A stretch of DNA of 64,000 bases from Glandiceps talaboti (GCF_964340395.1 NC_135554.1:5792475-5856474); one strand, 5' to 3'. Shown: positions 1-12,142, counted from the first letter of the stretch. Program-made: numbers and translations. Notes: generated by a model not told the origin, from the sequence alone.

Positions 1-1125
1 AATGCTGATAAGAATTAAAGCCCATTTCTAATCCTAGGTGTGAGTGCTATTTTATGAGTGGAGCCGTGAGGATTACATGGGATCATTTTCATGGCTATCG
101 TTTTCTACAGTTCTACGGCTCTACGAGACAACCGTTTTTATACTCTTAGTACGAGACAACAGTTTCTACAGCTCTCTAGTAGACAGATAGTTTTTCACAA
201 CTGTTACCCCTAACCCAAACTGGCAATTGAAACTCACCTAATCATTGTTACGCAGTATTGTCTGAATACGACAAATGACATTGATTGAGTGAGAGATGAA
301 AAAACACATATCTAACTTACGTACACATAGGAGGGACATTTTTATGTTTATATAATATCTCTGTACATCGTAATACACAGTCTAAATTGTTACCCGGACC
401 TTATCAACCAACATGCTATATTTCCAAAGTACAATTTACATCGTCGACATGCCAAAATTGTGTTAACCTATGATATCATCCAGTGAAATCAAATATCCTG
501 AAATGAATACCCCGCAGCAATACACAGAGTACTATAGCCTTTAAAAGTTAGCCGCACGTTCCTCAAATCTCTGGCGCGTCGTATACAACCCGTAGCTACT
601 ACTTTTATGGTTTGCTTCCAGCAAGTCGTCACAGCACTGGTACTTTTCCGCACACACGAAAACATCCTAGCTAAGGGAAAGTTTGTTTTCCTGGAACTTT
701 TGAATTTTGTTCTAGGACAAGTTTTTAGAAATGATAAAACTTTGATGTATAAAGACTTTCTTTACAGCCAGCCGACCTACAAGATGTTCGTCTTATTTAT
801 CGTATCTTAAGTCCTTTGTCGCGGTTTTTTTATTAACCCGTACACCTACCTAGATGAAGATGCACATACTAATCGTATATGAACAAATTGACTCATTTTG
901 AGCACCATAGACGGAGAAATACAAGAACCAGTTTGCCAATTTGCAGGAAACACCCTTAGAAATAAATCTTTGATAACACATGACACATAAAAAAGCATGC
1001 CGTACCATCAAAACATTACTGTATCACCATTTTCAGATTTTCCATGATCACCTCCTCCTTTGTACATACATACCAACTAAACCTAATGTCAATTATTTTA
1101 AAAGTAACGTCTTTTTCTTCCTCAG
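1..1125. other. DMRT intron / upstream region
   Basis: No coding region is recognised. The stretch ends in a pyrimidine-rich tract and AG at 1124-1125, the acceptor of the DMRT exon. Short direct repeats of acgagacaac occur near 125-165. The part from about 640 to 1037 is copied at about 12143-12524. The DM (zinc) domain that a DMRT gene should carry is not found here, so its exon must lie upstream of the window. Confidence 0.5.
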
Positions 1126-2069
1126 GTTACCGAGCCAGAGCTAGTCGACTGATGTCTACTATCGTCTCAAATGCCAATAACTGTCATCCAACTTTCTACC
1201 TACCGACACCGTTGAGTGAACGTTTGCGCAAACGACGATGTTTCGCCGACAAGGAACTAGATCATACGATTCTGTTCGACCGAGAGAGGCAGATGCGACT
1301 CTTGCAAGCATCCGCGCCGTATTTCTTGAATTCGCGGTCCTGCCACACAGGAACCTCGTTGTTACCCAGGGCTTTGCCAAAATGTGCCGGTACCCCGAAA
1401 GAGTTTCTTGTTCGCCTCTTTCCAGATCAAAGTCCCAGTGTTTTGGAGTTGGTGCTACAGGGATGCGGTGGACACTTAGATAAGGCGATTGAACAGATAG
1501 TGGGCACAATACGTCAGTCATCGAATGCGATGGTCAATTGGCCTGTCCTAGCTGGTCAGCTTTCGTATTCGTGGATAAATGAATATTCTCCCCTAGCACT
1601 GTCACGCTACATTAACAATTCAGAAAACATGAAGAAAATTGATAGCAAAATGCTATCTGTACAAGCTACGTTATCAAATAATGCATCATTTTCACCGAGT
1701 CAAACCCAACAAGTCGAGCTTCTGCGAGAAAAGTCCGCTTTTTCTGAGCCCAGTAAAGTGCAAACGTCCAGTAGAACTAAAGCGACTTTGAGTATACCGT
1801 CCGAGGGAGATATCGTCAGCAGTGCCATAACGGAGGATGACGAGGGTGACGTGGATATCACTGAAATTTCATCTGCTGCGAGCGACACGGAGATGAGTGA
1901 CGTAGATGACGGCGACATATCATCCGTGGGGTCTTCTAACGATGGCAAAATTCACAATTATGGACTAATAACACAGGCAGGAGAGAATAAAAACCGCGAA
2001 ACAAGTCCACCATGTGTCTCTGCCCGTGCTCTAGCTTTTTCCGTCGATTCTCTCATGGCAAAGCGATGA
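1126..2069 (+). CDS. DMRT-family transcription factor, terminal coding exon (DMA domain)
   Basis: This is the last coding exon of a doublesex/mab-3-related (DMRT) transcription factor. Seen: an acceptor (pyrimidine tract plus AG at 1124-1125) opens the exon at the second base of a codon, and the frame runs open to TGA at 2067-2069. At about 1392-1505 the product reads TPKEFLVRLFPDQ...VLELVLQGCGG...AIEQIVG, which is the DMA domain (CUE/UBA-like fold) of the DMRTA/DMRT3/Dmrt93B/Dmrt99B group. A serine- and acid-rich linker follows. The extreme C-terminus, FSVDSLMAKR, resembles an eh1 Groucho-binding motif. The upstream in-frame ATG at 1044 lies in the intron and is not the start. The DM DNA-binding domain is outside the window, so the exact subfamily is unresolved. 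Confidence 0.85.
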
Positions 2070-2240
2070 AAGTGGTGGCGAAGTTTGAGTTTTAAAGTAA
2101 ATTTAAAAAGAAGTGATTCTAATATAATTGAGGTAGTTTATGAGCTGACCTTAGGTACTTCACCACAAACGGTATAAATATTGGCTTCTTAACTGACAAT
2201 GATAGTAACACTATACTTGTTACTACACTTTATAGAAACA

Positions 2241-2246
2241 AATAAA
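2241..2246 (+). terminator. Poly(A) signal of the DMRT gene
   Basis: AATAAA lies about 170 nt after the DMRT stop codon, in AT-rich 3' UTR-like sequence. It is the first canonical hexamer after the stop. Confidence 0.6.
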
Positions 2247-3755
2247 CGTGTCTAAATAACATACAATATGTATACAAATTATCTGGTGTAAATTCATAAC
2301 ATAACATAGCATGTCCTAGCACCGTACATACGGTTAAGACTCCAGCACTCCAAATAGTACCACGGGATTTGTAAGGCGTTCAAACTAAAAGTGACAACTG
2401 CAATTTTAGGGGATATTTATATTCTAAAGACAGAGTTAACTTTACTTGTTCTAATTCAATACACGTTTTTCCTGTAGTCTGGTTTTTGTCACCTATTACG
2501 GCGATTTCCTCGCCTTTTCATATTTGCATCCAAATCTTGAAGTGATTATCAGTAATGTGATATTTAGAGTAGAGAACTGTGTTTGAAAAAAAGTGCTATG
2601 TGTAACTCATTATATTGTAATTTGCTCTAGGTCTAACCAAGGCAAATGTAATAATAAAATTAATATGAATATGAAACCATGCCTGTTTGTTATGTATTAT
2701 AGAAATTAATAAGTCTGAAATAACCGATTGGATTATTGGACATACATGTGACTTTTGAGAAAATTTCATTTTATTGACAAGAACGATATGGAATCTGATT
2801 CGTTGACATGACATTTAAACATTATGGTTATTGCCGTAGTTTTACCAGTCTGACGTCAACAGGATATTATTTTGATTTCCTGGAAGTTTGCGAGCGTATA
2901 AACTACCCATAACTTAATATAGTGTAGTTGTCTTGTCCTTTTTCACAAATGTGGAGACCAAATATTCTACCTATACACAGGGTTGGACCATGTGTCTGAT
3001 TTTCGAAAAAATCCATCATATCTATGCTTTAATACAATGAAGTAAAATTAATTAAAATGTCAATAGACGTCTGTGAATAAACCAATAGCAATAAAGTCTT
3101 CTCTTTGCTCAGATTGTCTTTGGCTGTGACGACACAGATGTGATATATTATAGTAAAATGAGTTGGAAGAGTCGATGATAAATTTTGATATAATGAAAGT
3201 CAACAACGGTCTCTCTCTCTGTTAAAATGGCAGTCAGTTGTATAAAAAGAAAACGCCCTTTGGTTAACAAATACCCTGTGTACATTGCTACATTTTATCG
3301 TCTAGCACAATAACAACTCTCACAAACACTTTTATTAATCAGTCTAAGGTCAATAAAATATAAGTCTTACAAACTATTGCTAAATTTTCATTTCAGGAGC
3401 TACCGTTATTGTTGCACATTGTTGCCATATCATATATATTGTAACAAAATATACCTGTTTAGGCATGTCAATGTATTCAAATGTAACCATTTTACTTCAC
3501 CTTTTTGTCCTGCCAGACGATAATCTAGCTATATATAAAATTAGAGTTTTGTCGTCACAGTGCCAGTCAATGCAATGTTGGTAAGAGTTTTGTCGAACGG
3601 GACATTTTCTTCCTATTCAACTGTATTTAATAAGTATAGTGGTTGTAGCGAAAGAAGTGATGCTGCATGTGTAGTGTACTTACTGTATGGTGAGGCGGCT
3701 ACGACTAGAGGCAGTAGTACATTGTGTTGGTGATGATTGCGTTCATGAGGATGAA

Positions 3756-3815
3756 GTTGTTGTTGTTGTTGGTGTTGTTGTTGTTGTTGTTGTTATGTTG
3801 TTGTTGTTGTTTTTG
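3756..3815. repeat. (TTG)n microsatellite
   Basis: Run of TTG/TGT units with a few interruptions, continuing into T/G-rich sequence to about 3840. Confidence 0.9.
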
Positions 3816-3857
3816 TTTTTGCCAATGGTGGTGGTGATGGTGTTAGAATGCAATTAA

Positions 3858-3995
3858 GCAATAACCCCCGCCGAAGGCGGGTATACACGAGATTTTGGTA
3901 CAATTCGCGACATAGCACGAGCCGAATGGCGAGTGCTATATGGAGCGAATTGTACCAAATTCGAGTGTATACCTGCCTTCGGCGGGAGTTATTGC
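3858..3995. repeat. 138-bp near-perfect palindrome, GAGCCG-AAT-GGCGAG centre
   Basis: The left arm (from GCAATAAC at 3858) is the reverse complement of the right arm (ending GTTATTGC at 3995) with only a few mismatches over about 60 bp. The unpaired centre is GAGCCGAATGGCGAG at 3919-3933. The arms also contain the smaller hairpin CCCGCCGAAGGCGGG. No terminal repeat or target duplication of a known transposon was recognised. Confidence 0.9.
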
Positions 3996-4796
3996 TATTA
4001 TATTATATCAAAATGTGTGTATATTTCTTCTAACTGTGATTCTGTGGTTATTTATATGCCCGAAAAGGCGAATTCGCACGTACAGAAAAAGATCGTCGGT
4101 AATAGATCGTCGGGAACGAGCATATTTTAATGAGTGGATACGTTCATGTAGCCCCCACACACACTGCACGAACACAACCATACACTGCATTGCAATGCAT
4201 TGCATTGCATTGATAAATTACTTTATTTACATCATATAATGCATAACGAAAGCGCGTTGAAAACTAGCAACAAAGAAAAGGGGGCAAGAGGTAAAAGAAA
4301 GTAACAATTTTGTATGGATATTTTCATAAGAACAATACAATCTTGTACACTGCTAAAAATAGATGTCTCGGCGTTGAATCGGAGAAAGCGCGAGATGGTA
4401 AATCAGAGACGCGACGTTACACAGTCTACTTTAATTTAATGGGTAACAAATTGAACATTGACCGAACCTGAAAATGTACAGTTTCGAAATAATCCTGACG
4501 CACCTTGACTGATGGTTAAAAGTTGAATCGGTGTTGCTTGATTCAACGCGTAACGAGAGTAGGACGCTGAGACGGCTCGTTGCATGGGGAGAACTTGTAC
4601 CTTATCAGTGATGTTGAAGCCACTGATCGATCGTTGCTTTCGATCGCAAGGTCATCAGAGGAATTATTTGGACTACTGTAATCCAAACTATTGTACAGGA
4701 TACCTGACATACCTTTACTCTGAGGAAGTGTTAACTTATTGGTATAAGAACGAACACATTCAGCTTGTATGTACTATTCATATGCTAGTTTAGGGG

Positions 4797-4840
4797 CCCA
4801 TTTTACCTTTGCCAGCCGTGGTAAAATGGGATTTTACCAC
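4797..4840. repeat. Two overlapping hairpins
   Basis: CCCATTTTACC at 4797 pairs perfectly with GGTAAAATGGG at 4820-4830. The right arm can instead pair with the next ATTTTACCAC (ending 4840), giving two alternative stems. Confidence 0.7.
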
Positions 4841-5458
4841 AGTTATTATCCGATCAGAATGGCGCATAGTAGCATGATATAATATAATAAGAGATTTGAC
4901 ATGAGTAATGGTTACACGTCGAATGGTTAGACGATCTTAGAATGCTGGCTTGGAATTTACAGTTTTAGGCTTTGAGCCCCATCGCGACAGTTTGTTTGTG
5001 GATGGATAAAATATTTACGGCAGTATTTAACCACAACTTTATTAATTTGCCCCAGTCAACCTAGCTGTATAATTATGGACCTGTTAGAATAAAGGTTGCA
5101 ATATGAATGTTTGATGTGCTTATAAAGGCAGGAATGGATTGTATGCTCCACTGGGAGTTGAGAACGTATAAGGCGTAAAACAATTGTGTGGTTCTTATTA
5201 CATTCAATTTTAGAATAGGTGGGGTAGGTAGATTTTTTATTCTATTTTTTAATATTAGTTTTTTCATACGTGCGTGTCTAGCTTAGGTAGTTATGTTTTC
5301 CGTTGTTTTTCATATAGTCTCTGTGTTATTGGTTTTTTCTCATCGGATGTACAGCCATTACAGATAAAAAGAACAGTTATTGTCTTTTTAAGTTGATTTC
5401 AGTTTACGCATACACCATTTCTTGCGATTTTCGCGATTTTATTTTTTTTCTCGAATAC

Positions 5459-5532
5459 GTAAAAGAAGTTTGGGGTTGGCGTGAAATAACTAGGTGGGGT
5501 TGGGTAACCGTAACCCAACAAACTTCTTTTAT
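5459..5532. repeat. Inverted repeat with 13-bp arms
   Basis: TAAAAGAAGTTTG near 5459 is repeated in reverse complement ending near 5532, with G/T-rich imperfect extension inward. It resembles a short MITE or fold-back relic, but no target duplication is evident. Confidence 0.5.
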
Positions 5533-6280
5533 TATTAGGCCTAAGGTATGCTGTAACTATTTAAAAAAATACTGACTTACCTACCCTATTTTCTGAGGCC
5601 ATGTTATCGGAAACATACACTCATTTTTTCGCCTCATTAAAATCCAAACTTATTGCAATTGGGTCGATTATGAACACTGTCCCCTCTAGCTTAGATATGT
5701 TACATGAACTTTTATGAACGTGAAGATCGAGATGATGTCCTTGTTGTATGACCAAAGGCAGAGACGAGCATAATGAGGTGACAAGTGTAAGCTGTACAAA
5801 TATCATATACTGTATGACTAGAACTTTATTGTACCTGTCGAGAATTCGACTTAAGCATTAAGATGGTGACTCGGCTCCTTAAAGATCCACTTCAGTTTAG
5901 ATTACAATCCAGGTGTAAAAACCCGGTTGTTTGGTAATGCTATTAAAAGAAAACTTGGTACAGAACAAAAGAATGATTCCACGTCATTCTTAATTAGACA
6001 CCAACTAGACGTGCATGTAAGTGGTATATTTGTGGCAACAAGAAACCTTGAATTGTTTACATCACAAATGCATAGGTATAAAACTTTGTAGAGTTTATCT
6101 GAACACTTTGTATAATCTATCAGGAGTTAAGTGAATGGTTTTGTTTTATTCAAGTAGGAAAGTGACTGTAAGTTCGTTAGTGTAAGGACTGTAGTGTAAT
6201 ACGAACCAAATACCCAAAGATAGCAATTTTGTTTTTCCAACGTCTAAAACCATCTCGTCACGTGTGTACCAATTTGCTAC

Positions 6281-6352
<72 letters not shown>

Positions 6353-6467
6353 CCCCGCGAACCCATCCATCCATCCATCCATCCATCCATCCATCCATCC
6401 ATCCATCCACCCATCCACCCATCCACCCATCCATCCACCCGTCCGTCCGTCCGTCCGTCCATCCGTT
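6281..6467. repeat. (CTGT)n-(CATC)n-(CGTC)n compound microsatellite
   Basis: Pure CTGT units to about 6352, then CATC units from about 6363, then CCAC/CGTC variants. Long open frames across it in several frames (repeats of SVCL, HPSI, DRQT) are by-products of a repeat lacking stop codons. Confidence 0.95.
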
Positions 6468-6469
6468 CA

Positions 6470-7769
6470 TCTATAGCGTAATAAGCGCCGTTTCTTTCAC
6501 ATGTCGACTTTTCATTTGATAATTCCCTAATCATGGGGTTGACAACATGGGAAATGTCTTCATGTTGTAGAATTGTATTTCAGAGAAAACATCTACTTTA
6601 ACTAATGAAAACACTACAATCTGCCGTCAGAATCTAATCACATATCAACACATTTGTAGATGTACGGCAATCATTCTGTTCATATGCATGATGCCATGTC
6701 CTTGTAGATTAAAGTTTTCGTCTTCCGAGTCCAAACCCTCTACGTTGATAATATTTATTTTCTTATTACGACTGTCTTCCTTTATTTCCAAGGAGGCAAA
6801 AATCTTGAAATTGTAAATATCATTCTTGTCTAATACCATTTTGATACTCAATGTTCCGATGTTTATAAATGGGGATACTATGATTATCAGAAAGATAAAA
6901 GATTTCAGAGTTTGGCCACAAGGAGCGCTGCCCCCTAAGTTGCATTCGACAGTAATCTTGTGTCCTGGAATAGTTGGGTATTACATGCAGTTACCATGAG
7001 AGTCTGTTTTTCTTTAAAAAAGCAAGCATGAATGTAAAGTATGCCCTCAACGGTTTTGCCACTAATGTTCAAATGCCATTCTAATTCATCGTTGTCGCGG
7101 GCTCAATTCTTCACTCCTGCCACACGGGTCTTGTAAGCGAGACTAATCCATTACAACCACACAAAACTAGGAGAAAGTGGGTTTAAATTTGACAGTTTTG
7201 ACCGTCTTGGCTATATTGGAACTATATTGGAGCCTGGCTTTTGAAGGTTTATGAATTACGAAAACAAGACAAACAAAACGTCCTTAATTTTCTGATTCAT
7301 TTATTGACATCGTGTTGACATCGAAGAAGTATGAAAAATATTGGAATATGATGACATGATAATAGATTTTTCTTCAATTGAAAATCACATGTCAGGGTGA
7401 AACTCTGAATTTAATAACGACCTCTTTTAAAAAATTGCTTCCATTATCATGGTGTCTTCATGGCAATATGAAGAAAGCAATTGCATCAATACGTTATATC
7501 CAGCTTGGTACATTCAGCACTGTATGAAAGACACAGACTGTACATTTTGGTGCATGTAATATGTGAGGTACGTTTTAATGTGGAGATGTTTGTTTTATTT
7601 TGTAATTTGATGGTCACAGTTGCAATATACTTCTTACACTAGACTATCAATCAATTAGTTATAATAAAAAGCAAATCTTAGACTTTTGAAAACAGACAGA
7701 AAAAACATTTAATATAACAAATCACTGAATCTCTGTAATAAATGAAGTGTGGTAATATGATATATACAT
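6470..7769. other. Non-coding spacer downstream of the first LRR gene
   Basis: No gene seen. From about 6785 to 7769 it is nearly identical to 15435-16426, part of the tandem segmental duplication. Confidence 0.5.
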
Positions 7770-8010
7770 ACATACATGCGTGCGTGCGTGCGTGCGCGCG
7801 TGTGTATGTGTGTGTGTGTATGTATGTATGTATGTATGTATGTATGTATGTATGTATGTATGTATGTATGTATACGTGTATGTATGTAATATGTATGTAT
7901 TCGTGTGTGTGTTACGTACGTATGTATGTACGTACGTATGTATGTATGTGTGTGTGTATGTATGTATGTATGTATGTATGTATGTATGTATGTATGTATG
8001 TATGTATGTT
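7770..8010. repeat. (TATG)n microsatellite
   Basis: TGCG, TGTG and mainly TATG units with TACG interruptions, about 200 bp beyond the 3' end of the LRR gene. The matching array of copy 2 (16427-16925) is about twice as long. Confidence 0.95.
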
Positions 8011-8221
8011 ATGTATGTTTGTTACATTATACATATGCACGCTCATATCAATAAGCATGTTACATAGTATCCATAGTTCAAAGTGCTTATTCGAAAACAA
8101 AAAACACATTCCACATTTACAAATATAACATCACAATATAACATCCTTCATTGTTGCTATGGTATCAAACACTATTACACTAAACTTCATGGTGATTTAC
8201 CTCTCCTTTCATATTTGAAAG

Positions 8222-10048
8222 TCAAAAGCAAGAACATTTCGGGCCAGAAGTAATACTTAGTTGATGGATTTTGACACTTTTCAATGCAGATTTGTGAATC
8301 ATGTTGAGAGTTGATTCTAATGTATCAGAATCTTCATCGCAATGAAAAATGGTCAATACTTGTAGATATGGGCAACTCTTCAATACAGATAGACCATTGC
8401 TGGTTAATTCTGTAAAGGGTTTCCCCAATAAATGTAATTCTTCAAGAGGACATTTTATGGCTAGCTCACTCAACCCGTCATCATTTATCGTTTCGTGTGC
8501 AGGCAATGTAAAGTGGCCAGAGTCAGGGTGTGCACCAAAAGCCTTATCTATCTGCAATTTGTTAAAATGGGGACAGCTCAGGGAGATGCTTATGAGCAAT
8601 CGATTATCAATATAATTATTATTTGTTGTGAATTCACGAAGTTGAGTACATGACTCAACTATCTCACCGAGAATGGTTTTCACATTCTCAAAATCTCTGA
8701 TGTGTGAATGAGGATTTGATACGCCAATGGGATAAACAATTGCACTGCTCATTAATTGTAAACGATAAATCTTCTTTGATCTGTGTTTATCTCTGAACAT
8801 TTCTAGAAGGATGTTCAGCGTGGATTCATCGGTACAGCATAGACCCAGAGATGTCAAACTGACACAATGATCAACGATACATGTGATGACGGAATGCTCA
8901 AGATCATAGCTTGGTTCTTGGAAACCAGGGCAAGGAAAATCAAGAACCTTCAACCGTGGTCCGAGCTGAGTAAATATAGCCTCTAATGACTCAATTTTGA
9001 AACAAAGCATTGGAATGCACAATTCTTGCAAACTCAATGGAAAGTCTGGAAGTTTAAATGGTTCCTGCGTGACCTGAAGGGCTGTACTTTGTGGCATTAG
9101 CTTAAATGTTGTTAAGCTGACAGGAAATTCACATATTTGGGGTTGTGTATTTTGGTCGAACAAAGTTGGCAAAATGACTACACTCTGCAATTCTTTACAA
9201 TTCTCCTTAAACAGATGTGTGACGTCATAGCTCTTTGTAGGTTCGCTAATCCAGACATTGTAATACTTAAGTATTAATGTAGTCAAATTTTGGCAATGCT
9301 TTCCTATGGAATGGAAAGCCTCATCAGAGAAACTTCTTGCCTTACCGTCAACGACGAACGTCTTTAAATGTGACCCTATGTATTTAGCAATATTGATTAT
9401 GGCTTTATTCCACTTTTCCTCGACTTTAATTCTTTGATGAACATTATTCACACCCCACCTTCCTTGTACTTCTGACCATCTGATGTTTATGCTTTCTAAA
9501 CCTACATTATTTCTTGCTACACTCTCCATGCCCTTTACAAATGAACTTTCTAATATCATTATTTTGTTAGTGGCAAACATAAATTCCTTAAGATTGGGGT
9601 TTTTGACTTTAGTAAGGAAATCACATGACCTCATATCGATAAAGTGTATCTCAAGAATTTCAAGGTCGGACTGTTTTTCAAGTAATCTCGTCATTAAAGT
9701 TTCACGTTTAACTCTGCTGCATACCGTGAATATCTTGCAATGGTGAAAGCAATTGATATTACCAATTCGAAGACTTCGTAACTTGCATGGAGTCTCTGCC
9801 AGGCATTCTATTACCTCATCCGTTGCTTCAGGACGCATGTATAGCTTGACATCTTTTAACTCTGGAACAAACAGACACTTGTTGATGACTGGAACATATT
9901 CTTTAGTTATCATTTCACGCTCAGACAGCGTCTGCAGTACGACCTCTTTCAACCTGGTTGGTAACCGTTCTCTGACCACGTCACCTGGTAATATTGGTAG
10001 GTGGTCAACAAGACACTTCAGAGACAGACCTTGAAGACTAGCCATCAT
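8222..10048 (-). CDS. LRR protein with N-terminal BC-box/Cul2-box pattern (intact copy 1)
   Basis: Likely function, inferred: substrate-receptor subunit of a Cullin-2/Elongin-BC ubiquitin ligase. Seen: a 608-residue product starting MMASLQ. Residues 4-13 (SLQGLSLKCL) fit the BC-box S/T-L-x3-C/S/A-x3-hydrophobic; residues 29-37 (LPTRLKEVV) fit the Cul2-box L-P-x2-L-x3-hydrophobic. The rest is LRR-like with recurring hydrophobic units (NLTTLILKYY, LKVLDFPCPG, LEELHLLG, YLQVLTIF). I place the start at 10048 because an acceptor (TTTCTCTACAG on the - strand) ends at 10054; the 22 in-frame residues upstream would be intronic. The C-terminus KCSCF formally fits a CaaX box. The copy at 17146-18972 is nearly identical. 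No family name is assigned; ZYG11, LRR1 and PRAME share the architecture. Confidence 0.85.
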   Translation of the reverse strand: MMASLQGLSLKCLVDHLPILPGDVVRERLPTRLKEVVLQTLSEREMITKEYVPVINKCLFVPELKDVKLYMRPEATDEVIECLAETPCKLRSLRIGNINCFHHCKIFTVCSRVKRETLMTRLLEKQSDLEILEIHFIDMRSCDFLTKVKNPNLKEFMFATNKIMILESSFVKGMESVARNNVGLESINIRWSEVQGRWGVNNVHQRIKVEEKWNKAIINIAKYIGSHLKTFVVDGKARSFSDEAFHSIGKHCQNLTTLILKYYNVWISEPTKSYDVTHLFKENCKELQSVVILPTLFDQNTQPQICEFPVSLTTFKLMPQSTALQVTQEPFKLPDFPLSLQELCIPMLCFKIESLEAIFTQLGPRLKVLDFPCPGFQEPSYDLEHSVITCIVDHCVSLTSLGLCCTDESTLNILLEMFRDKHRSKKIYRLQLMSSAIVYPIGVSNPHSHIRDFENVKTILGEIVESCTQLREFTTNNNYIDNRLLISISLSCPHFNKLQIDKAFGAHPDSGHFTLPAHETINDDGLSELAIKCPLEELHLLGKPFTELTSNGLSVLKSCPYLQVLTIFHCDEDSDTLESTLNMIHKSALKSVKIHQLSITSGPKCSCF

Positions 10049-10940
10049 TTTTTCTGTAGAGAAAGAGTTTGCGAATATGACAATCCAAGCAGGCCAATAA
10101 CATTGTTGACACACCTCGAAATATCATATTGTGCTACTTTAATTTAATTAATTTTAGGACTTTAAAAACAATTTATGTCATTTCGTTAAGATCAGATATC
10201 TTCAATCACGCCATTTAATTACTTATACATATATACCCACATTCTACACACAAACAATTATAGCCACCGACCTTAGTAGAACAAAGAGTTGCCACTGTGT
10301 AGAGGGTTAGTGGGAGCATTCCCGACGTTTTATCTAACATGAAAATAGCCCTGTTGCGTAAGTGTATTGTACTCAGACTCAGGCTGTGAAAATGACCCTT
10401 CGATGAACTGTATCAACAGATTGATTGACGTCATAGGGTTATTTTATGTAAATTTATTTCCTGTTTCCTGGTTTAGGTCAACTCCTATGGACGCCTTAAC
10501 GAAAGACTACAATTTAGAAGTGCGTTAAACCCGATGTTGGCGCTTTCATTCTGATATTTTTTAGACGGTCAATGTGAAATGTAAACATTATGCTTAAAAT
10601 TTTGCCCTGTCAAACAACATGTGGAAATTTTAATTCATTTTGGTCGCGCCAGAAGATAAGATTTAGCAACGTCTGTAAGATATTAGTCAAGACAGACGAT
10701 AAAACGTAGCAATGTTAATAGTAGGGGTTTTGTCGCATTCTGTTTCAAGTTTCCGAACTGATAGCTATATATTCAAGAAAATGCAATGACTGTGAAAGAT
10801 CAACCACTTAATTAAGAAAGAGGGGTATTCGTATAGGTAATGGCAAAGGTCGAAGGCAGCGTATTTTGCATGAAAATGATCACTTACTTTTTAAGTTGTT
10901 GCAACTCCTAACTAATGATTCCACCAATATTATAACTTAC
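10049..10940 (-). other. 5' UTR intron of LRR copy 1
   Basis: Bounded on the - strand by donor GTAAGTT at 10940 and the acceptor AG at 10054-10055, giving an intron of about 887 nt. A five-base leader lies between the acceptor and ATG. No coding sequence is seen inside. Confidence 0.6.
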
Positions 10941-11125
10941 CAGAGTAGCTAGATGTATATTCTCCGTCAAGTACAAGGCAGTATAACTTCCTCACACTGG
11001 TGGAAATTGAGATTACGTATTGGGCAGTGGTGGAGACTTGATTCACTTGTTGATCTATGTTTGACAAGTAGTGGCCTGTGTAAGTGACAGCGTTCCGGAC
11101 CACATATATTCTGAGACTAAACCAT
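10941..11125 (-). other. Conserved non-coding first exon of LRR copy 1
   Basis: On the - strand this segment ends CTACTCTG followed by GTAAGTTATA, a strong splice donor. The same exon (GTCTCCACCACTG, CTGTGAGGAAG and CTCTG-GTAAGT blocks) recurs upstream of every intact LRR gene. The transcription start is not known, so the outer limit is approximate. Confidence 0.6.
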
Positions 11126-11454
11126 TCTGTAAACTCATGCTATAAAATTAGGTCAGGGTACATTCAGTTCAGGTCAAATTTGATATTTTTTGGATTCAGA
11201 TTCAGATTCAGATTCGGTTTTACGATCCACTTATATTGATAAGATTTCGATCCTACTTGAGATTCATTTGAGATTTTATGTCACTATTACTTGAAATCCT
11301 TTGATTTTTTTGTCTCTAAACCTCTATGTTAATTAAGTTTTTAAAGGAATGGTTTTTTTTATATAATTGTTATGTCTGAAACTTTTCAAATTCAGAAATA
11401 AAATTAATACTTAAAGAGAAGAAAAAAAAATATACAAAGTTTAGTTTAATTTAT

Positions 11455-12122
11455 GAATACTGATTTGATATCGCTCAATACTTATTTGTGGTTCATTTTG
11501 AGGATTTGCCCCAATGCATCACGGTCCGTATGAATCATTGTCAACATTGGTAGATATTGGCAATTTATACCTAATACTGAAAGGACGTTGCCAGTTATTC
11601 TTGTGAAAGGGGGTCATCATCAGTTATTATATCTCCTCCAATTTTTTTCTAAAAGAGTTAAGGATATCGCTTATCTAATTCCACACCTAGCTGTAATGTC
11701 GTTTAAATAGGGATAATTATATGCAATTGATTATCAACATATCGACTATGTGAAGTCAGTTCACGAAGTATTGTACATGACAAAACTATTTCAATCACTG
11801 AGGTTTTATCCTTCTAAAAAAAAAAAAAAATGATGTGATGTGGTTCGACAGTGCGGTCGACATGTGACTTAGATATTAAATTCACACTGTGAATCATGTT
11901 TGATCTGATCTTAGTCCTCATCATTACTCGAAGCTTAACTAGACAAGCGTCGTAGAAGCCAAAGGATGACGGATTTATATAAAAAAAAATAAACAACGTG
12001 TAGTGACTTAAGTTTACAACACCTCACAAGGAACACAAATTACCTGCAACTTCAATGGGAAATCAGAAACAATAGAGCTATTGAGTACTGTAATATACAG
12101 TTATAGTCCGTATAATTATAAA
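11455..12122 (-). pseudogene. LRR-gene relic P1
   Basis: Decayed 3' half of an LRR copy. On the + strand it preserves the order of the C-terminal coding segments: TACTTATTTGTGG (end of CDS), TTGGTAGATATTGG (the YLQVLT region), GTTATTCTTGTGAAAG (the FTRITSNG region), the ATTGATTATCAACAT block, and the CGAAGCTTAACTAG block. It has frameshifts, internal deletions and an A-run near 11817, and no N-terminal half. Confidence 0.75.
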
Positions 12123-12142
12123 TTATCAGCTCATCACTTGTC

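Larger units (their letters stand above)
2247..5555. other. Intergenic region
   Basis: No convincing gene; the small open frames (for example 3940-4239 and 4584-4793) have no recognisable domain and overlap a palindrome or repeats. It holds a (TTG)n tract at about 3756-3815, the palindrome at 3858-3995, GCATT repeats near 4185-4213, a double hairpin at 4797-4840 and an inverted repeat at 5459-5532. Confidence 0.5.
5556..12136. repeat. Segmental duplication, copy 1 (contains an intact LRR gene)
   Basis: Aligns collinearly by eye with about 12604-21010: the same unique stretches occur in the same order (for example around 5580, 7000, 8230, 10140, 11000, 11450, 12010). The main differences are the Penelope-like insertion in copy 2, loss of about 440 bp after the CTGT array in copy 2 (present at about 6355-6790 here), and microsatellite length. 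Confidence 0.9.

Noticed and set aside
607-810. 67-codon open frame before the DMRT exon
   Set aside because: No DM-domain residues; its sequence is intronic and only partly kept in the copy at 12143.
8349-10034. Antisense open frames over the LRR genes (60-150 codons, repeated in each copy)
   Set aside because: They recur only because the sense sequence is conserved; no start context, domain or independent support.
10049-10114. Upstream in-frame ATG of LRR copy 1 (and 18973-19038 of copy 2), adding 22 residues
   Set aside because: A splice acceptor lies between it and the conserved MMASLQ start, and the other copies start at the equivalent of the internal Met.
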